A stretch of DNA of 64,000 bases from an uncultured Johnsonella sp. (GTDB lineage Bacteria; Bacillota; Clostridia; Lachnospirales; Lachnospiraceae), in assembly GCA_900766185.1 (NCBI GenBank), contig CAAFUL010000042.1:1-64000 (forward strand). The letters are read 5' to 3'. Below the pieces are notes generated by a model that did not search any database, had not been told where the DNA came from, and saw nothing but the letters and a program-made list of their open reading frames with translations. Shown here in pieces: positions 7,465-15,884 of this stretch. A program made the translations under genes and the position numbers. How positions within the stretch are numbered: the first letter of the stretch is position 1; the number at the start of each line of letters is the position of its first letter.

Positions 7465-8305
7465 CTTCTTCTACCACCCCCAAATAAGCATCTATAACAT
7501 GCTCATTATTTTGTATTTCTTCCGGAGTTCCTTCGGCAATCAACTTACCGAAGTCAAGCACATAAATCCTGTCTGATATTTGCATTACCAGATCCATATG
7601 ATGTTCTATCATAAAAATAGTAAGCTTATAATCATCTCTTATCTGTTTAATAAAGTCGGTAAGCTCTTCAGTCTCCTGAGGATTCATACCGGCAGCCGGC
7701 TCGTCAAGCAAAAGAAGCTTAGGAGAGGTAGCAAGTGCCCTTGCTATTTCAAGTCTTCTTTGAAGTCCGTAAGGCAGGCTTTTTGCAATGTCATCTTTGT
7801 ATTGCAAAAGTCCCTGCATATCAAGAAGCTCCAAAGCTTCTCTTCTCATCCTTTCCTCTTCTTTATAGTTAAGTCTTAGAGTGGCAGAGAATACATTTTG
7901 CTTTGCACGCATATGCTTTGCTATAAGTACATTATCAAATACCGTAAGATTATGAAAGAGCCTGATATTTTGGAAGGTTCTTGCAATCCCCTTGGCAGTG
8001 ATCATATCAGGTGTATTGGCTACCGGCTTTATATTAAAAGGAGCATACTCACCAAGATAAAGCTTTTTCATTCTACCCTTAGGAGAAGATGCCAGTATAG
8101 TCTCGCCGTTAAATACGATTTTACCGTTGGTAGGCTCATATATACCGGTAACACAGTTAAATGCGGTTGTCTTACCTGCACCGTTAGGACCTATTAAAGC
8201 AACTATTTCTCCCTCATCTACTTTAAGAGATAAGTCATTGACCGCAACCACACCTCCAAATTGCATAGTAATGTGGTGCATACTAAGTATATTCTTTGTG
8301 CTCAT
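7457..8305 (-). CDS. livG: Branched-chain amino acid ABC transporter ATPase LivG
   Basis: A 282-residue ATPase subunit. It has Walker A GPNGAGKTT, the LivG-type signature LPYGLQRRLEIARAL, Walker B LLLLDEPAAGM and H-loop MIEHHMDLVM. A roughly 20-residue insertion before ITAKGIARTFQNIRLF is common in LivG. It overlaps livF by eight bases and livM by one base, consistent with a single operon. Confidence 0.93.
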   Translation of the reverse strand: MSTKNILSMHHITMQFGGVVAVNDLSLKVDEGEIVALIGPNGAGKTTAFNCVTGIYEPTNGKIVFNGETILASSPKGRMKKLYLGEYAPFNIKPVANTPDMITAKGIARTFQNIRLFHNLTVFDNVLIAKHMRAKQNVFSATLRLNYKEEERMRREALELLDMQGLLQYKDDIAKSLPYGLQRRLEIARALATSPKLLLLDEPAAGMNPQETEELTDFIKQIRDDYKLTIFMIEHHMDLVMQISDRIYVLDFGKLIAEGTPEEIQNNEHVIDAYLGVVEEDA

Positions 8306-9402
8306 TATGCTTCCCCCTTCTTTGCTTTTTTACCTTTGAAAAGAGAAGGAAGCCCTTTTATAAGTTTACCCATGCCGTCCCATGAGAATTCATTGGTACC
8401 CATAATCCCCTGTCTGTAGAATAAAACTACAAGCATAAGAAGTATGGAGAAAATAACCATACGAAAGCCCACTCTAAAAAGAGGAACACTCATACCTGCA
8501 ATTATAAGAGGTTCGTCAAAGAATCTAAGCCACTCTTTACCTGCATTGATTAGGAAAGAACCGAGTATACTTCCTGTTACACTTCCGATACCTCCAAGAA
8601 CCACTATAAGAAGGATGTCATAGGTAAGTGATATCTGAAATGTCTTGGAATCTATGGATTTCATAAACATTGCCAAAAGTCCGCCTCCTATACCTGTAAA
8701 AAATGAAGATATGATAAAGGCTAATGACTTATACTTAAAAAGATTTATTCCCATAGACTGTGCAGCTATTTCATCTTCCCTGATAGCCTTAAATACTCTA
8801 CCGTAGGAAGAGTTTATAAGCATTACCATAAGAATGATACAAACGGCTACTATTGCAAAAAGCACAAAAAGGTTTGGGAAACTCGGTATATTCTTAAGTC
8901 CGTAAGAACCGTTGGTTATGGTATCTAATTGAGGAGCAGATATAAGTGCTCTTATTATCTCTGAAAATCCCAGCGTAGCTATTGCAAGATAGTCACTTTT
9001 CAGTTTAAGTACAGGTATTCCTATAAGTGCGGCAACAAAGGCTGATAAAAGTCCGCCTATGATAAGTGCCGGAAAAAAAGGCATATAAAGGTTGGCAATA
9101 AGCGGAGATATACCTGATATATAATAAATACTTGCTCTTTGTGCCACAGGTATAGTAAGAATTCCTACAGTGTAGGCACCTATAGCCATAAAGCCTGCCT
9201 GCCCCAATGAAAAAAGTCCGGTAAATCCGTTTAATAAATTCATGGAGATGGCAACTACCGCATATATTGCTGTTCTTTCAAGTATGCCTATCTGGTAATT
9301 ATATTCGTAACTGTTGATTTGTAAAAATGCTATTATAAGTATAGCTACAGCCAATGCGGCTATATTATACAATGTTTTCTTATTTTTTAAGTTAAATTTC
9401 AT
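8305..9402 (-). CDS. livM: Branched-chain amino acid ABC permease LivM
   Basis: An inner-membrane permease of about 365 residues with eight or more hydrophobic segments, including the LivM-typical GFTGLFSLGQAGFMAIGAY. The conserved cytoplasmic EAA-like loop is GRVFKAIREDEIAAQSMGIN. I start it at the ATG at 9402 (MKFNLKNKK) because AGGGGGAT lies right before it. The longer reading from 9438 would overlap livH by 26 bases and has no better ribosome binding site. It pairs with LivH to form the membrane channel. Confidence 0.9.
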   Translation of the reverse strand: MKFNLKNKKTLYNIAALAVAILIIAFLQINSYEYNYQIGILERTAIYAVVAISMNLLNGFTGLFSLGQAGFMAIGAYTVGILTIPVAQRASIYYISGISPLIANLYMPFFPALIIGGLLSAFVAALIGIPVLKLKSDYLAIATLGFSEIIRALISAPQLDTITNGSYGLKNIPSFPNLFVLFAIVAVCIILMVMLINSSYGRVFKAIREDEIAAQSMGINLFKYKSLAFIISSFFTGIGGGLLAMFMKSIDSKTFQISLTYDILLIVVLGGIGSVTGSILGSFLINAGKEWLRFFDEPLIIAGMSVPLFRVGFRMVIFSILLMLVVLFYRQGIMGTNEFSWDGMGKLIKGLPSLFKGKKAKKGEA

Positions 9403-9412
9403 TTCTATCCCC

Positions 9413-10294
9413 CTATACCTTATCTGTAACCTTTTCACCGAATATACCGGTAGGACGAACCAAAAGCATTATTATAAGCAGTACAAATGTAAATGCATCC
9501 GAAAAGGTTGAATAACCGCCGGCTACCAAAGCGGTTTCACCAAAGCCGAGTATAAATCCACCTATTACCGCACCCGGTATCGATCCTATACCTCCTATAA
9601 CCGCTGCCACGAAGCATTTTAATCCGGGTAAGGATCCTGAGTAAGGAAATACCGTCATACGGTCGGTAAAGTAAAGTATTGAGCCTATACCTGCAAGTAA
9701 AGAGCCTATAGCGAAGGTAAATGACACTGTTTTATTGATTTTAATACCCATAAGCTGAGCTGTTTCGTAGTCTTTTGATACCGCACGCATAGCCATACCC
9801 ATCTTTGTATGCTTTATAAGCATCATAAGCAAATAAACTATTATAAGTGTCAGTATCGGTGTTAAAATTGTTACAAGTGAAAAACTCAAATCACCAAACT
9901 TAATTATCTTTTTAAGTACAGGTATTTCGGGATAGCCCTTCGGCAGTGCCGTAAAAAGATAGGTGGCAAGGTTTTGCAAAAGATAGGAAACTCCTATTGC
10001 CGATATCATAACACTCATACGGGGAGCGTTTCTTAAAGGCTTGTATGCAGTTTTTTCTATTAACACACCGAGTAAGACCGTAGCCGCTAAAACCACCGGT
10101 ATTGCAATATACCATGGCATACTTGCCATTGCAAATATCATGAAGTAACCTGCCATCATGAAGATATCTCCATGAGCAAAATTTATTAACCTAAGTATTC
10201 CGTATACCAGAGTATAACCTATGGCTATAAGTGCGTAAGCACCACCAAGTGATATAGCGGTAAGACATTGTTGTAAAAATGTTGTTGCATCCAT
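9413..10294 (-). CDS. livH: Branched-chain amino acid ABC permease LivH
   Basis: A 293-residue integral membrane permease. The N-terminus GGAYALIAIGYTLVYGILRLINFAHGDIFM is diagnostic for LivH, and the cytoplasmic coupling loop is MRAVSKDYETAQLMGIN. The C-terminal VRPTGIFGEK also matches the family. It lies between the binding-protein gene (separated by a hairpin) and livM. Confidence 0.93.
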   Translation of the reverse strand: MDATTFLQQCLTAISLGGAYALIAIGYTLVYGILRLINFAHGDIFMMAGYFMIFAMASMPWYIAIPVVLAATVLLGVLIEKTAYKPLRNAPRMSVMISAIGVSYLLQNLATYLFTALPKGYPEIPVLKKIIKFGDLSFSLVTILTPILTLIIVYLLMMLIKHTKMGMAMRAVSKDYETAQLMGIKINKTVSFTFAIGSLLAGIGSILYFTDRMTVFPYSGSLPGLKCFVAAVIGGIGSIPGAVIGGFILGFGETALVAGGYSTFSDAFTFVLLIIMLLVRPTGIFGEKVTDKV

Positions 10295-10360
10295 TAGGCT
10301 TATGCCTCCTAACCTTAATTAAATTTCATAGGGTCTTATATTACCCTAACACAATACATA

Positions 10361-10403
10361 AAGCCAAATGCTTTTTGAAAAGGCAATTTTCAGGCATTTG
10401 GCT
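10361..10403 (-). terminator. Hairpin between livK and livH
   Basis: AAGCCAAATGC pairs with GCATTTGGCTT. On the minus strand it is followed by only a short T stretch. It probably acts as a leaky terminator or mRNA stabiliser, giving more binding protein than permease. Confidence 0.6.
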
Positions 10404-10429
10404 TATACTTATTTATTATATAAAACTTA

Positions 10430-11617
10430 TTACTTACCTGTATCTACAGTAGTTGTTGTAAGCAGTTCAAACTTACCGTCCTTTACTGTCTTTATAAAAG
10501 CTAATGTCTTGTTGGCATCACCGTTTTCATCAAATGAGATATGTCCTGTAATGCCGTCAAAGGTAACTCCCTTAAGAGCCTCTTTGATCTTTTCTCCATC
10601 AGTACTTTGAGCTGCTTCTATCGCCTTTATAGCACATACATAAGCATCATAACTTAAAGCTGAGAAGTTAGGTATTATATCCGGTTGTTTATTTTCTACT
10701 AAATATTTCTTATAACCTTCTATGAATTTCTTAGCCTCATCATTGGCAGGCGCAGATTCATCAAAGAATGTTGAGAACACTATGCCTTCCGCATTGCCCT
10801 TGGCATTTTCTATAATAGTTGAGTTTTCCCAAGTATCTCCCGCTCCGATAACCGCATCTATACCAAGCTCTCTTGCCTGTGTGATGATCAAAGGAGCTGT
10901 AGTAAGTGATGAAGGTGCATATATAAAGTCAGGATTTGCAGCCTTTATATTTGTAAGTACCGCCTTAAAATCTGTCTGATTTGTCTGGAACTGCTGCTGG
11001 TCAACTACCTTGCCGCCGAGCTTTTCAAATGACTCTGCGAAGAAAGTTCCAAGTCCTGATGAATAATCATCACCCAGCTGTGTAAGCACTGCTGCGGTCT
11101 TAATATTGTTTTGATTAGCATAGTTTGCCATAATAGTACCTTGGAACGGATCAAGGAAACATACTCTGAAGTAATATTCATTGCCCAGTGTAACTTGGGG
11201 ATTGGTACAAGTAGCGCCGATTGCAGGTATCTTTGCACTTTCAAATGTAGGTCCTGCTGCTATGGATACACCTGAACCGTAGCTTCCTATTACTACTGAA
11301 ACTTTTTCGCTTACAAGTTTTTGTGCAGCCGATACAGCCTCTGTCTTATCAGACTTATTATCAACTTCTACAAGCTCTATCTTATATTCTTCGCCGCCTA
11401 TATTTACAGTAGGATAAACTGTGTTGGCATAGCGTATGCCCATAGCCTCTTGCAGACCGCCACCACCGTTTTCACCGGTAAGGGGTTCAAATACACCGAT
11501 CTTTATCACCTTATCTCCACCTGCACTTTGTGAAGCGGAGCCGCCGCTACAGGCTGAGATTGATGAAGCCAACATAAGAGCTGCTGCACAAACAGCCAAC
11601 AATTTCTTTAATTTCAT
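10430..11617 (-). CDS. livK: Branched-chain amino acid-binding lipoprotein LivK
   Basis: An extracellular substrate-binding lipoprotein of about 395 residues, first gene of the liv operon. A lipoprotein signal peptide (MKLKKLLAVCAAALMLASS) ends at the lipobox ISAC, giving an N-terminal Cys at about residue 23. The mature part has the Peripla_BP_6 fold start IKIGVFEPLTGENGGGG and the core VVIGSYGSGVSIA. I use the ATG at 11617 because AGAGAGGT is placed correctly before it. The ATG eight codons earlier overlaps that SD. The ligand is branched-chain or a related amino acid by family only. Confidence 0.9.
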   Translation of the reverse strand: MKLKKLLAVCAAALMLASSISACSGGSASQSAGGDKVIKIGVFEPLTGENGGGGLQEAMGIRYANTVYPTVNIGGEEYKIELVEVDNKSDKTEAVSAAQKLVSEKVSVVIGSYGSGVSIAAGPTFESAKIPAIGATCTNPQVTLGNEYYFRVCFLDPFQGTIMANYANQNNIKTAAVLTQLGDDYSSGLGTFFAESFEKLGGKVVDQQQFQTNQTDFKAVLTNIKAANPDFIYAPSSLTTAPLIITQARELGIDAVIGAGDTWENSTIIENAKGNAEGIVFSTFFDESAPANDEAKKFIEGYKKYLVENKQPDIIPNFSALSYDAYVCAIKAIEAAQSTDGEKIKEALKGVTFDGITGHISFDENGDANKTLAFIKTVKDGKFELLTTTTVDTGK

Positions 11618-11677
11618 AATACATACCTCTCTGTCCGTCATACATATACAACTGTCTTTTTAGAAAATACAAAAAAT

Positions 11678-11705
11678 ATTATAACAGAAAAAAAATAAAT
11701 TTCAA
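11678..11705 (-). promoter_or_regulatory. livK: liv operon promoter
   Basis: TTGAAA (11705-11700), 16-base spacer, TATAAT (11683-11678), reading toward livK. Confidence 0.65.
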
Positions 11706-11725
11706 GATAAATTTTTTTTTCTGTT
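11683..11725. promoter_or_regulatory. Large palindrome, candidate operator between livK and the WYL gene
   Basis: AACAGAAAAAAAATAAATTT is mirrored by AAATTTTTTTTTCTGTT, with a centre near 11704. The palindrome covers the liv -35/-10 region and the upstream region of the divergent WYL gene. It is a plausible site for the adjacent WYL regulator. Confidence 0.5.
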
Positions 11726-11810
11726 ATTAAGTATGAGTATTTGCTATACTGTTAATTGATTAAACCGACAGATAAGCAGTCCCTGATTGGGGCTTAAAGT
11801 GGAGGAGTCT

Positions 11811-12803
11811 ATGGCAAAGTCATCAAATCAGAAGTTAAAATTAATATACCTTATGAAGATTTTATCGGAGCTTACTGATGAGCAGCATAGTATTACCATG
11901 CCTGAGATTATTGATGCATTGAAGGCGTACGACATAAGTGCGGAGCGAAAAAGTCTGTATAACGATATAGAAAATTTGAGGTTATATGGCCTTGATATAA
12001 TAGGTACTCAAGAGGGTAGAACCTACTCTTACCATGTAGGAAACAGACAATTTGAACTTGCGGAACTGAAACTTTTGGTAGACTCGGTGCAATCATCAAA
12101 ATTTATAACCGTAAAGAAATCAAATGAACTTATAAAAAAGATAGAAGGACTTGCAAGTAAGCATGAGGCATTCAAGTTACATAGACAGGTTTTTGTAGCG
12201 GGGCGTGTAAAGACCATGAATGAAAGTATTTACTATAATGTGGACAGGATACACGCCGCTATAGCAAAGAATTCGAAAATAACATTTCAGTATTTTCAGT
12301 GGGATGTTAATAAAAAGATGAAACTTAGACATAACGGAGCTTTGTACGAGGTAAGCCCTTGGTCATTGTCATGGGATGATGAAAACTATTATATGATAGC
12401 CTATGACTCCGATGAAAAAATTATAAAACACTTCAGGGTTGATAAAATGCTTAATATAAAATCAAATGATAAAAAGAGAGAGGGAAGACAGACATTCAAA
12501 TCATTTGATATGGCAATATATACAAGAAAAATATTCGGAATGTATGCAGGGAAGGAAGAAAGGGTAAGTATTGAATGTGAAAATTCTTTTGCAGGAGTGA
12601 TAATTGACCGCTTCGGAAAAGATGTTACGATGATTCCTATAGACAATGAAAAATTTGTCGTAAATGTTGAAGTGGCGATAAGCAAGCAATTTCTTGCATG
12701 GGTCATAGGACTTGGTGAAGGAGTTGTAATTACCTCTCCTAAAAGTGTGGTGGATATGATGAAGACGGAAATTGAAAGGCTTGTAAAACAATATAAGATG
12801 TAA
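11811..12803 (+). CDS. WYL-domain transcriptional regulator
   Basis: A 330-residue regulator of the HTH-WYL-WCX type. The N-terminal winged helix (about 10-65) contains the SAERKSLYNDIENLRLYGLDI recognition segment. The WYL domain (about 140-215) has the diagnostic WSLSWDDENYYMIAYDSDEKIIKHFRVDKM, and a WCX C-terminus follows. I start at the ATG at 11811 because GGAGG lies six bases before it; an upstream TTG reading has no ribosome binding site. It is divergent from the liv operon across a palindrome, so regulation of liv or of itself is likely. WYL domains often bind nucleic acid ligands, and some control defence genes. Confidence 0.9.
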   Translation: MAKSSNQKLKLIYLMKILSELTDEQHSITMPEIIDALKAYDISAERKSLYNDIENLRLYGLDIIGTQEGRTYSYHVGNRQFELAELKLLVDSVQSSKFITVKKSNELIKKIEGLASKHEAFKLHRQVFVAGRVKTMNESIYYNVDRIHAAIAKNSKITFQYFQWDVNKKMKLRHNGALYEVSPWSLSWDDENYYMIAYDSDEKIIKHFRVDKMLNIKSNDKKREGRQTFKSFDMAIYTRKIFGMYAGKEERVSIECENSFAGVIIDRFGKDVTMIPIDNEKFVVNVEVAISKQFLAWVIGLGEGVVITSPKSVVDMMKTEIERLVKQYKM

Positions 12804-12961
12804 AAGAACATAAATTCATGTTGCGAGGTGTGTTTATTGGACAGCTTGATCTGTATAATGAGAACTTACAAAGATGTTTTTAGGTTTTTATTTTCATATG
12901 AAAATAGCGTTTATGTAAAGAGGAGTTTATAAAAAAGCACTGTTAAAACGGAGGACTAAGT

Positions 12962-13267
12962 ATGGATGAGATGTATTTTACAATAACAGGTTGTAATCAT
13001 TATTTCGGAAGTGAATTTATGGAAAAGGGATTGATAGTTAAGTTGGAAAAAGAACTTGATAATGAGTATGATAAAGAAGCAATTAAAGTAAGTGTAAAAG
13101 GACTTGGCGAATGCGGTTATGTGGCAAATAGCCCCTACACTGTAAAGGATGAGTCAATGAGTGCCGGAAGGTTATATGATAAAATAGGAGATACGGCAAA
13201 GGGTAAAGTCTTATTTGTATTTGAGAAAATGGCGGTATGTAAAATCATTGATGACGGTTTGGAATAA
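12962..13267 (+). CDS. Small HIRAN-like domain protein
   Basis: A 101-residue protein that looks like a stand-alone HIRAN domain. It starts with a beta strand (MYFTITGCNHY), then LIVKLEKELDNEYDKEAIKV, which matches the HIRAN core (L-x-x-E-x-D-N-x-Y-D-x-x-A-I-x-V), then GECGYVANSP. HIRAN domains bind DNA ends or single-stranded DNA in eukaryotic helicases. Bacterial stand-alone copies have no settled role. GGAGG precedes the ATG. It sits between the WYL regulator and a small Cys protein, reading the same way. Confidence 0.7.
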   Translation: MDEMYFTITGCNHYFGSEFMEKGLIVKLEKELDNEYDKEAIKVSVKGLGECGYVANSPYTVKDESMSAGRLYDKIGDTAKGKVLFVFEKMAVCKIIDDGLE

Positions 13268-13314
13268 TAGAGATTTGTATAATCAAAAATATATGAAGAA
13301 AGGCGGTACATAAA

Positions 13315-13773
13315 ATGTGTGAAGAATGCTACTCAGGCAACAATAGGGTAATTCCTTTATTAAATCCTTCAGAGTGCCTAAAAAACCACACTCAGTATAT
13401 TTGCGGAACTTGCGGACGCTGTATTTGTATAGAAGTAGACCCTGTAAGAAAATTACAAAGGTGGAACTTTCCTTTCAAATCTTTGGAAATAGCAAAACTA
13501 TACTTGCGAACTGCCGACTACAGTATGAAAAAGTCATTCGGCATTTATGAAATTGAAAGTGAAAAAGGAAGGTTGGCATATAAAATTTTTACTGATAATG
13601 AGGATATGAAATCATACTTAAAAAAGAATAAAGGAAAAAGCTGTAAGACTATGCAACCTGTCTTTGCCGTAAAAGAATATAAGGAATATGAGAATACACA
13701 GGTGAGAAAACTTGAAGAAAAGGAAGTTGAAAAGTACATGAGTGATAGGGAAAGAGGATGCAAGAATTGGTAA
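13315..13773 (+). CDS. Cys-rich hypothetical protein
   Basis: A 152-residue protein that I do not recognise. The N-terminus has paired cysteines (MCEECYSG; CGTCGRCICIE), suggesting a small zinc-binding site. The middle is hydrophilic, and the C-terminus is Lys/Glu-rich and probably helical. AAAGGCGG precedes the ATG. It follows the HIRAN-like gene by 47 bases and is closed by a terminator, so the two probably form a short transcript. Confidence 0.7.
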   Translation: MCEECYSGNNRVIPLLNPSECLKNHTQYICGTCGRCICIEVDPVRKLQRWNFPFKSLEIAKLYLRTADYSMKKSFGIYEIESEKGRLAYKIFTDNEDMKSYLKKNKGKSCKTMQPVFAVKEYKEYENTQVRKLEEKEVEKYMSDRERGCKNW

Positions 13774-13819
13774 TATCGTTATAAATCATTAAGTTTGTTG
13801 TTAGAAACTATAGTTGTAA

Positions 13820-13860
13820 GGCATTGCCCTCATAATATATAATGAGGGCAATGTTTTTTT
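13820..13860 (+). terminator. Rho-independent terminator
   Basis: GCATTGCCCTCAT pairs with ATGAGGGCAATG, followed by seven T. A second, weaker GC-rich hairpin (AAAGCGGCTTA..AAAGCCGCCTT) lies at about 13868-13922. Confidence 0.9.
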
Positions 13861-14022
13861 GTATATCAAAAGCGGCTTAAGGGATCGTTACCTTATATCA
13901 AAAGGTATCAAAAGCCGCCTTATAAGTGAATGGTGAGGCTAAAACACTCTACTTGATTTACATAAAAAGTTTAAGACAGCAATTGTGAAAAATACATAGC
14001 ATAATATGAAAAGGTGATAATT

Positions 14023-15882
14023 ATGAGGGAAAATAAAACTTACTACAAGAAAAAAATATATCTTGTCTTATTTACGCTAACACTTGTTTTTGGACTGCAA
14101 GGTCTTTACGAATATTATAAAGTCAAGATAGATAATCCCTTGCAACTGCTTTCTGCGGTCCTGTACGGTACGATAAAGTTATTTTTATTCGTATCTCCGA
14201 TATCGGCAGAGGACAAGACATCTATTTTTTATGAAGTGGCGAAGTGGATGGCTCCCATACTTACATCCACCTTTGTATTTACAAAGATTTCAAACACCTT
14301 GCTCAATCTTAAAAATACACTGTTTAACAAAATAAGCGCCAACCATATTTTGGTATTTGAAGACAGTTTCATGGGAGAGACATTAATCAATAATTTAATA
14401 AACGGGAAAAACTCATATAAGATTTCACTTATTTCAAAGAATTTTATTGATGACAACCTAAAGAATAAATATGAGAAAAAGGGAATAGCCACATATCAGA
14501 TAGATTTTGAAAACAGCGATAGTAATGAGATAAAAGAGCTTTTTGGTACTGTAAATATCAATAATGTAAAATACATGTTTTTTTGCTCGGATGTGGATTT
14601 GGAAAACTATGCCCTCTACACCAATGTTATAAAAAGAATTAAACCTAAAAGGCATATTACCTGTTATGTTAAATGTGAGTCTAAGACAGTGTCTGCCTAT
14701 ATTGAAGATATGCTAAGCCTTGAGAGGCAGAAAGAAGAAAAACTTAAAAAAATAGACACCGTACACTTTGATCAAACAGACTTAAGCATAAGAATGCTTA
14801 TATCCGATAAATGTGTAAGTGAGATTCTATCAAATAATTTAGACAAACTTTCACATATAGGAGATAAAATATCGGCAGAGCTGATTGACGAAAGCATAAG
14901 AAAAATCCACATTTTAATAATAGGTATAAATGAACTGACACTTACATTATTAAAACATATTGCCAATGATATGACCATATCCTTAAAAGATAATACCAAG
15001 GTCAGTATAATAGATGTTGATGCACAGCAGTATATGAGCGAGATTTTGTTTGACAATGAAGGGCTTAAAAAAGCCTTGGATATAGAAGTAATAGACCTTG
15101 GATATGAAAAAGGCTTATTGCAGGAGCATTTAAGAAGTATAAAAAATGATGATGATTTATCTCTTATATTTTTAATGAATGAAGATGTGGTTAAAAGCCT
15201 TGAAAATCTTAAGTTGTTAAACAGGTATTTTGAAAATGTACCTAAGATAATAAGAAATGTATCCAACATAGACCTAAGCCATATACTGCCTAAAAATTAT
15301 GATAAAATCAAGATTTTCGGTGATGTTTCACAAATAATGACTGAAGATGTCATGATAAGAGAGGCACTTGATAATCGTGCAAAACAATTTAATGACAGTT
15401 ATAACAAGTCTTCCGAGGCGGCAGGTATGGGAGAAGGCAAAAAATGGAATGAGCTCTCCTATGTAAAGAAGACTTCTTCCAGATTATCGGCTGCCCACGA
15501 CAGAGTTAAGGAAGAAATAGTAAGAAAAGTCTTTTTTGATAAATCACAAGAGGAGATTGAGGCTTATTTACATAAAAAATTTGAAGAGTTTACAGACCTA
15601 CAGGAAATCAGAAAAGATGAAAAGGAGGAGTTTAGAAGGCAGTTTTGTAAGTATTTAGAAGGTGCTCCTTTGCTTGATTTTTTATCAAGACTTGAGCATA
15701 AAAGATGGTGTAACAGTTACTATGCGATGAATTTCAGATATGGAGAGAAGAAGGATGAAAACTTAAAGACACATCCTTGTTTGATAGATGATTGGGAAAT
15801 TATAATAGGTGAAAAATTTGAGATCTGTCATCCGGAATATGACCTATTGTCGGTATTCACTCTCTTCAAAAAGGAGGATTAA
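14023..15882 (+). CDS. Membrane RCK/TrkA-N protein with RyR-like C-terminus
   Basis: A protein of about 619 residues. Two or three TM segments lie in the first 90 residues. Then comes a Rossmann-like RCK/TrkA-N segment (NHILVFEDSFMGETL, about 108 onward), and a second one starting at KIHILIIGINELTLTLL. The C-terminus (E558-HKRW to about 592: HKRW..NFRYGEKKD..KTHPCL..W) resembles the ryanodine receptor RyR repeat. The pore motif of a K+ channel is absent. I start at the ATG at 14023, with AAGGTG six bases upstream. The next gene begins two bases after its stop and uses an SD inside it, so the products are made in step. It probably senses a nucleotide at the membrane and passes a signal to the TIR protein; this is inference. 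Confidence 0.75.
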   Translation: MRENKTYYKKKIYLVLFTLTLVFGLQGLYEYYKVKIDNPLQLLSAVLYGTIKLFLFVSPISAEDKTSIFYEVAKWMAPILTSTFVFTKISNTLLNLKNTLFNKISANHILVFEDSFMGETLINNLINGKNSYKISLISKNFIDDNLKNKYEKKGIATYQIDFENSDSNEIKELFGTVNINNVKYMFFCSDVDLENYALYTNVIKRIKPKRHITCYVKCESKTVSAYIEDMLSLERQKEEKLKKIDTVHFDQTDLSIRMLISDKCVSEILSNNLDKLSHIGDKISAELIDESIRKIHILIIGINELTLTLLKHIANDMTISLKDNTKVSIIDVDAQQYMSEILFDNEGLKKALDIEVIDLGYEKGLLQEHLRSIKNDDDLSLIFLMNEDVVKSLENLKLLNRYFENVPKIIRNVSNIDLSHILPKNYDKIKIFGDVSQIMTEDVMIREALDNRAKQFNDSYNKSSEAAGMGEGKKWNELSYVKKTSSRLSAAHDRVKEEIVRKVFFDKSQEEIEAYLHKKFEEFTDLQEIRKDEKEEFRRQFCKYLEGAPLLDFLSRLEHKRWCNSYYAMNFRYGEKKDENLKTHPCLIDDWEIIIGEKFEICHPEYDLLSVFTLFKKED

Positions 15883-15884
15883 AA

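Noticed and set aside
14023..15882. Potassium channel
   Set aside because: RCK/TrkA-N-like units are present, but no pore loop with a TxGYG-type filter was seen among the TM segments.
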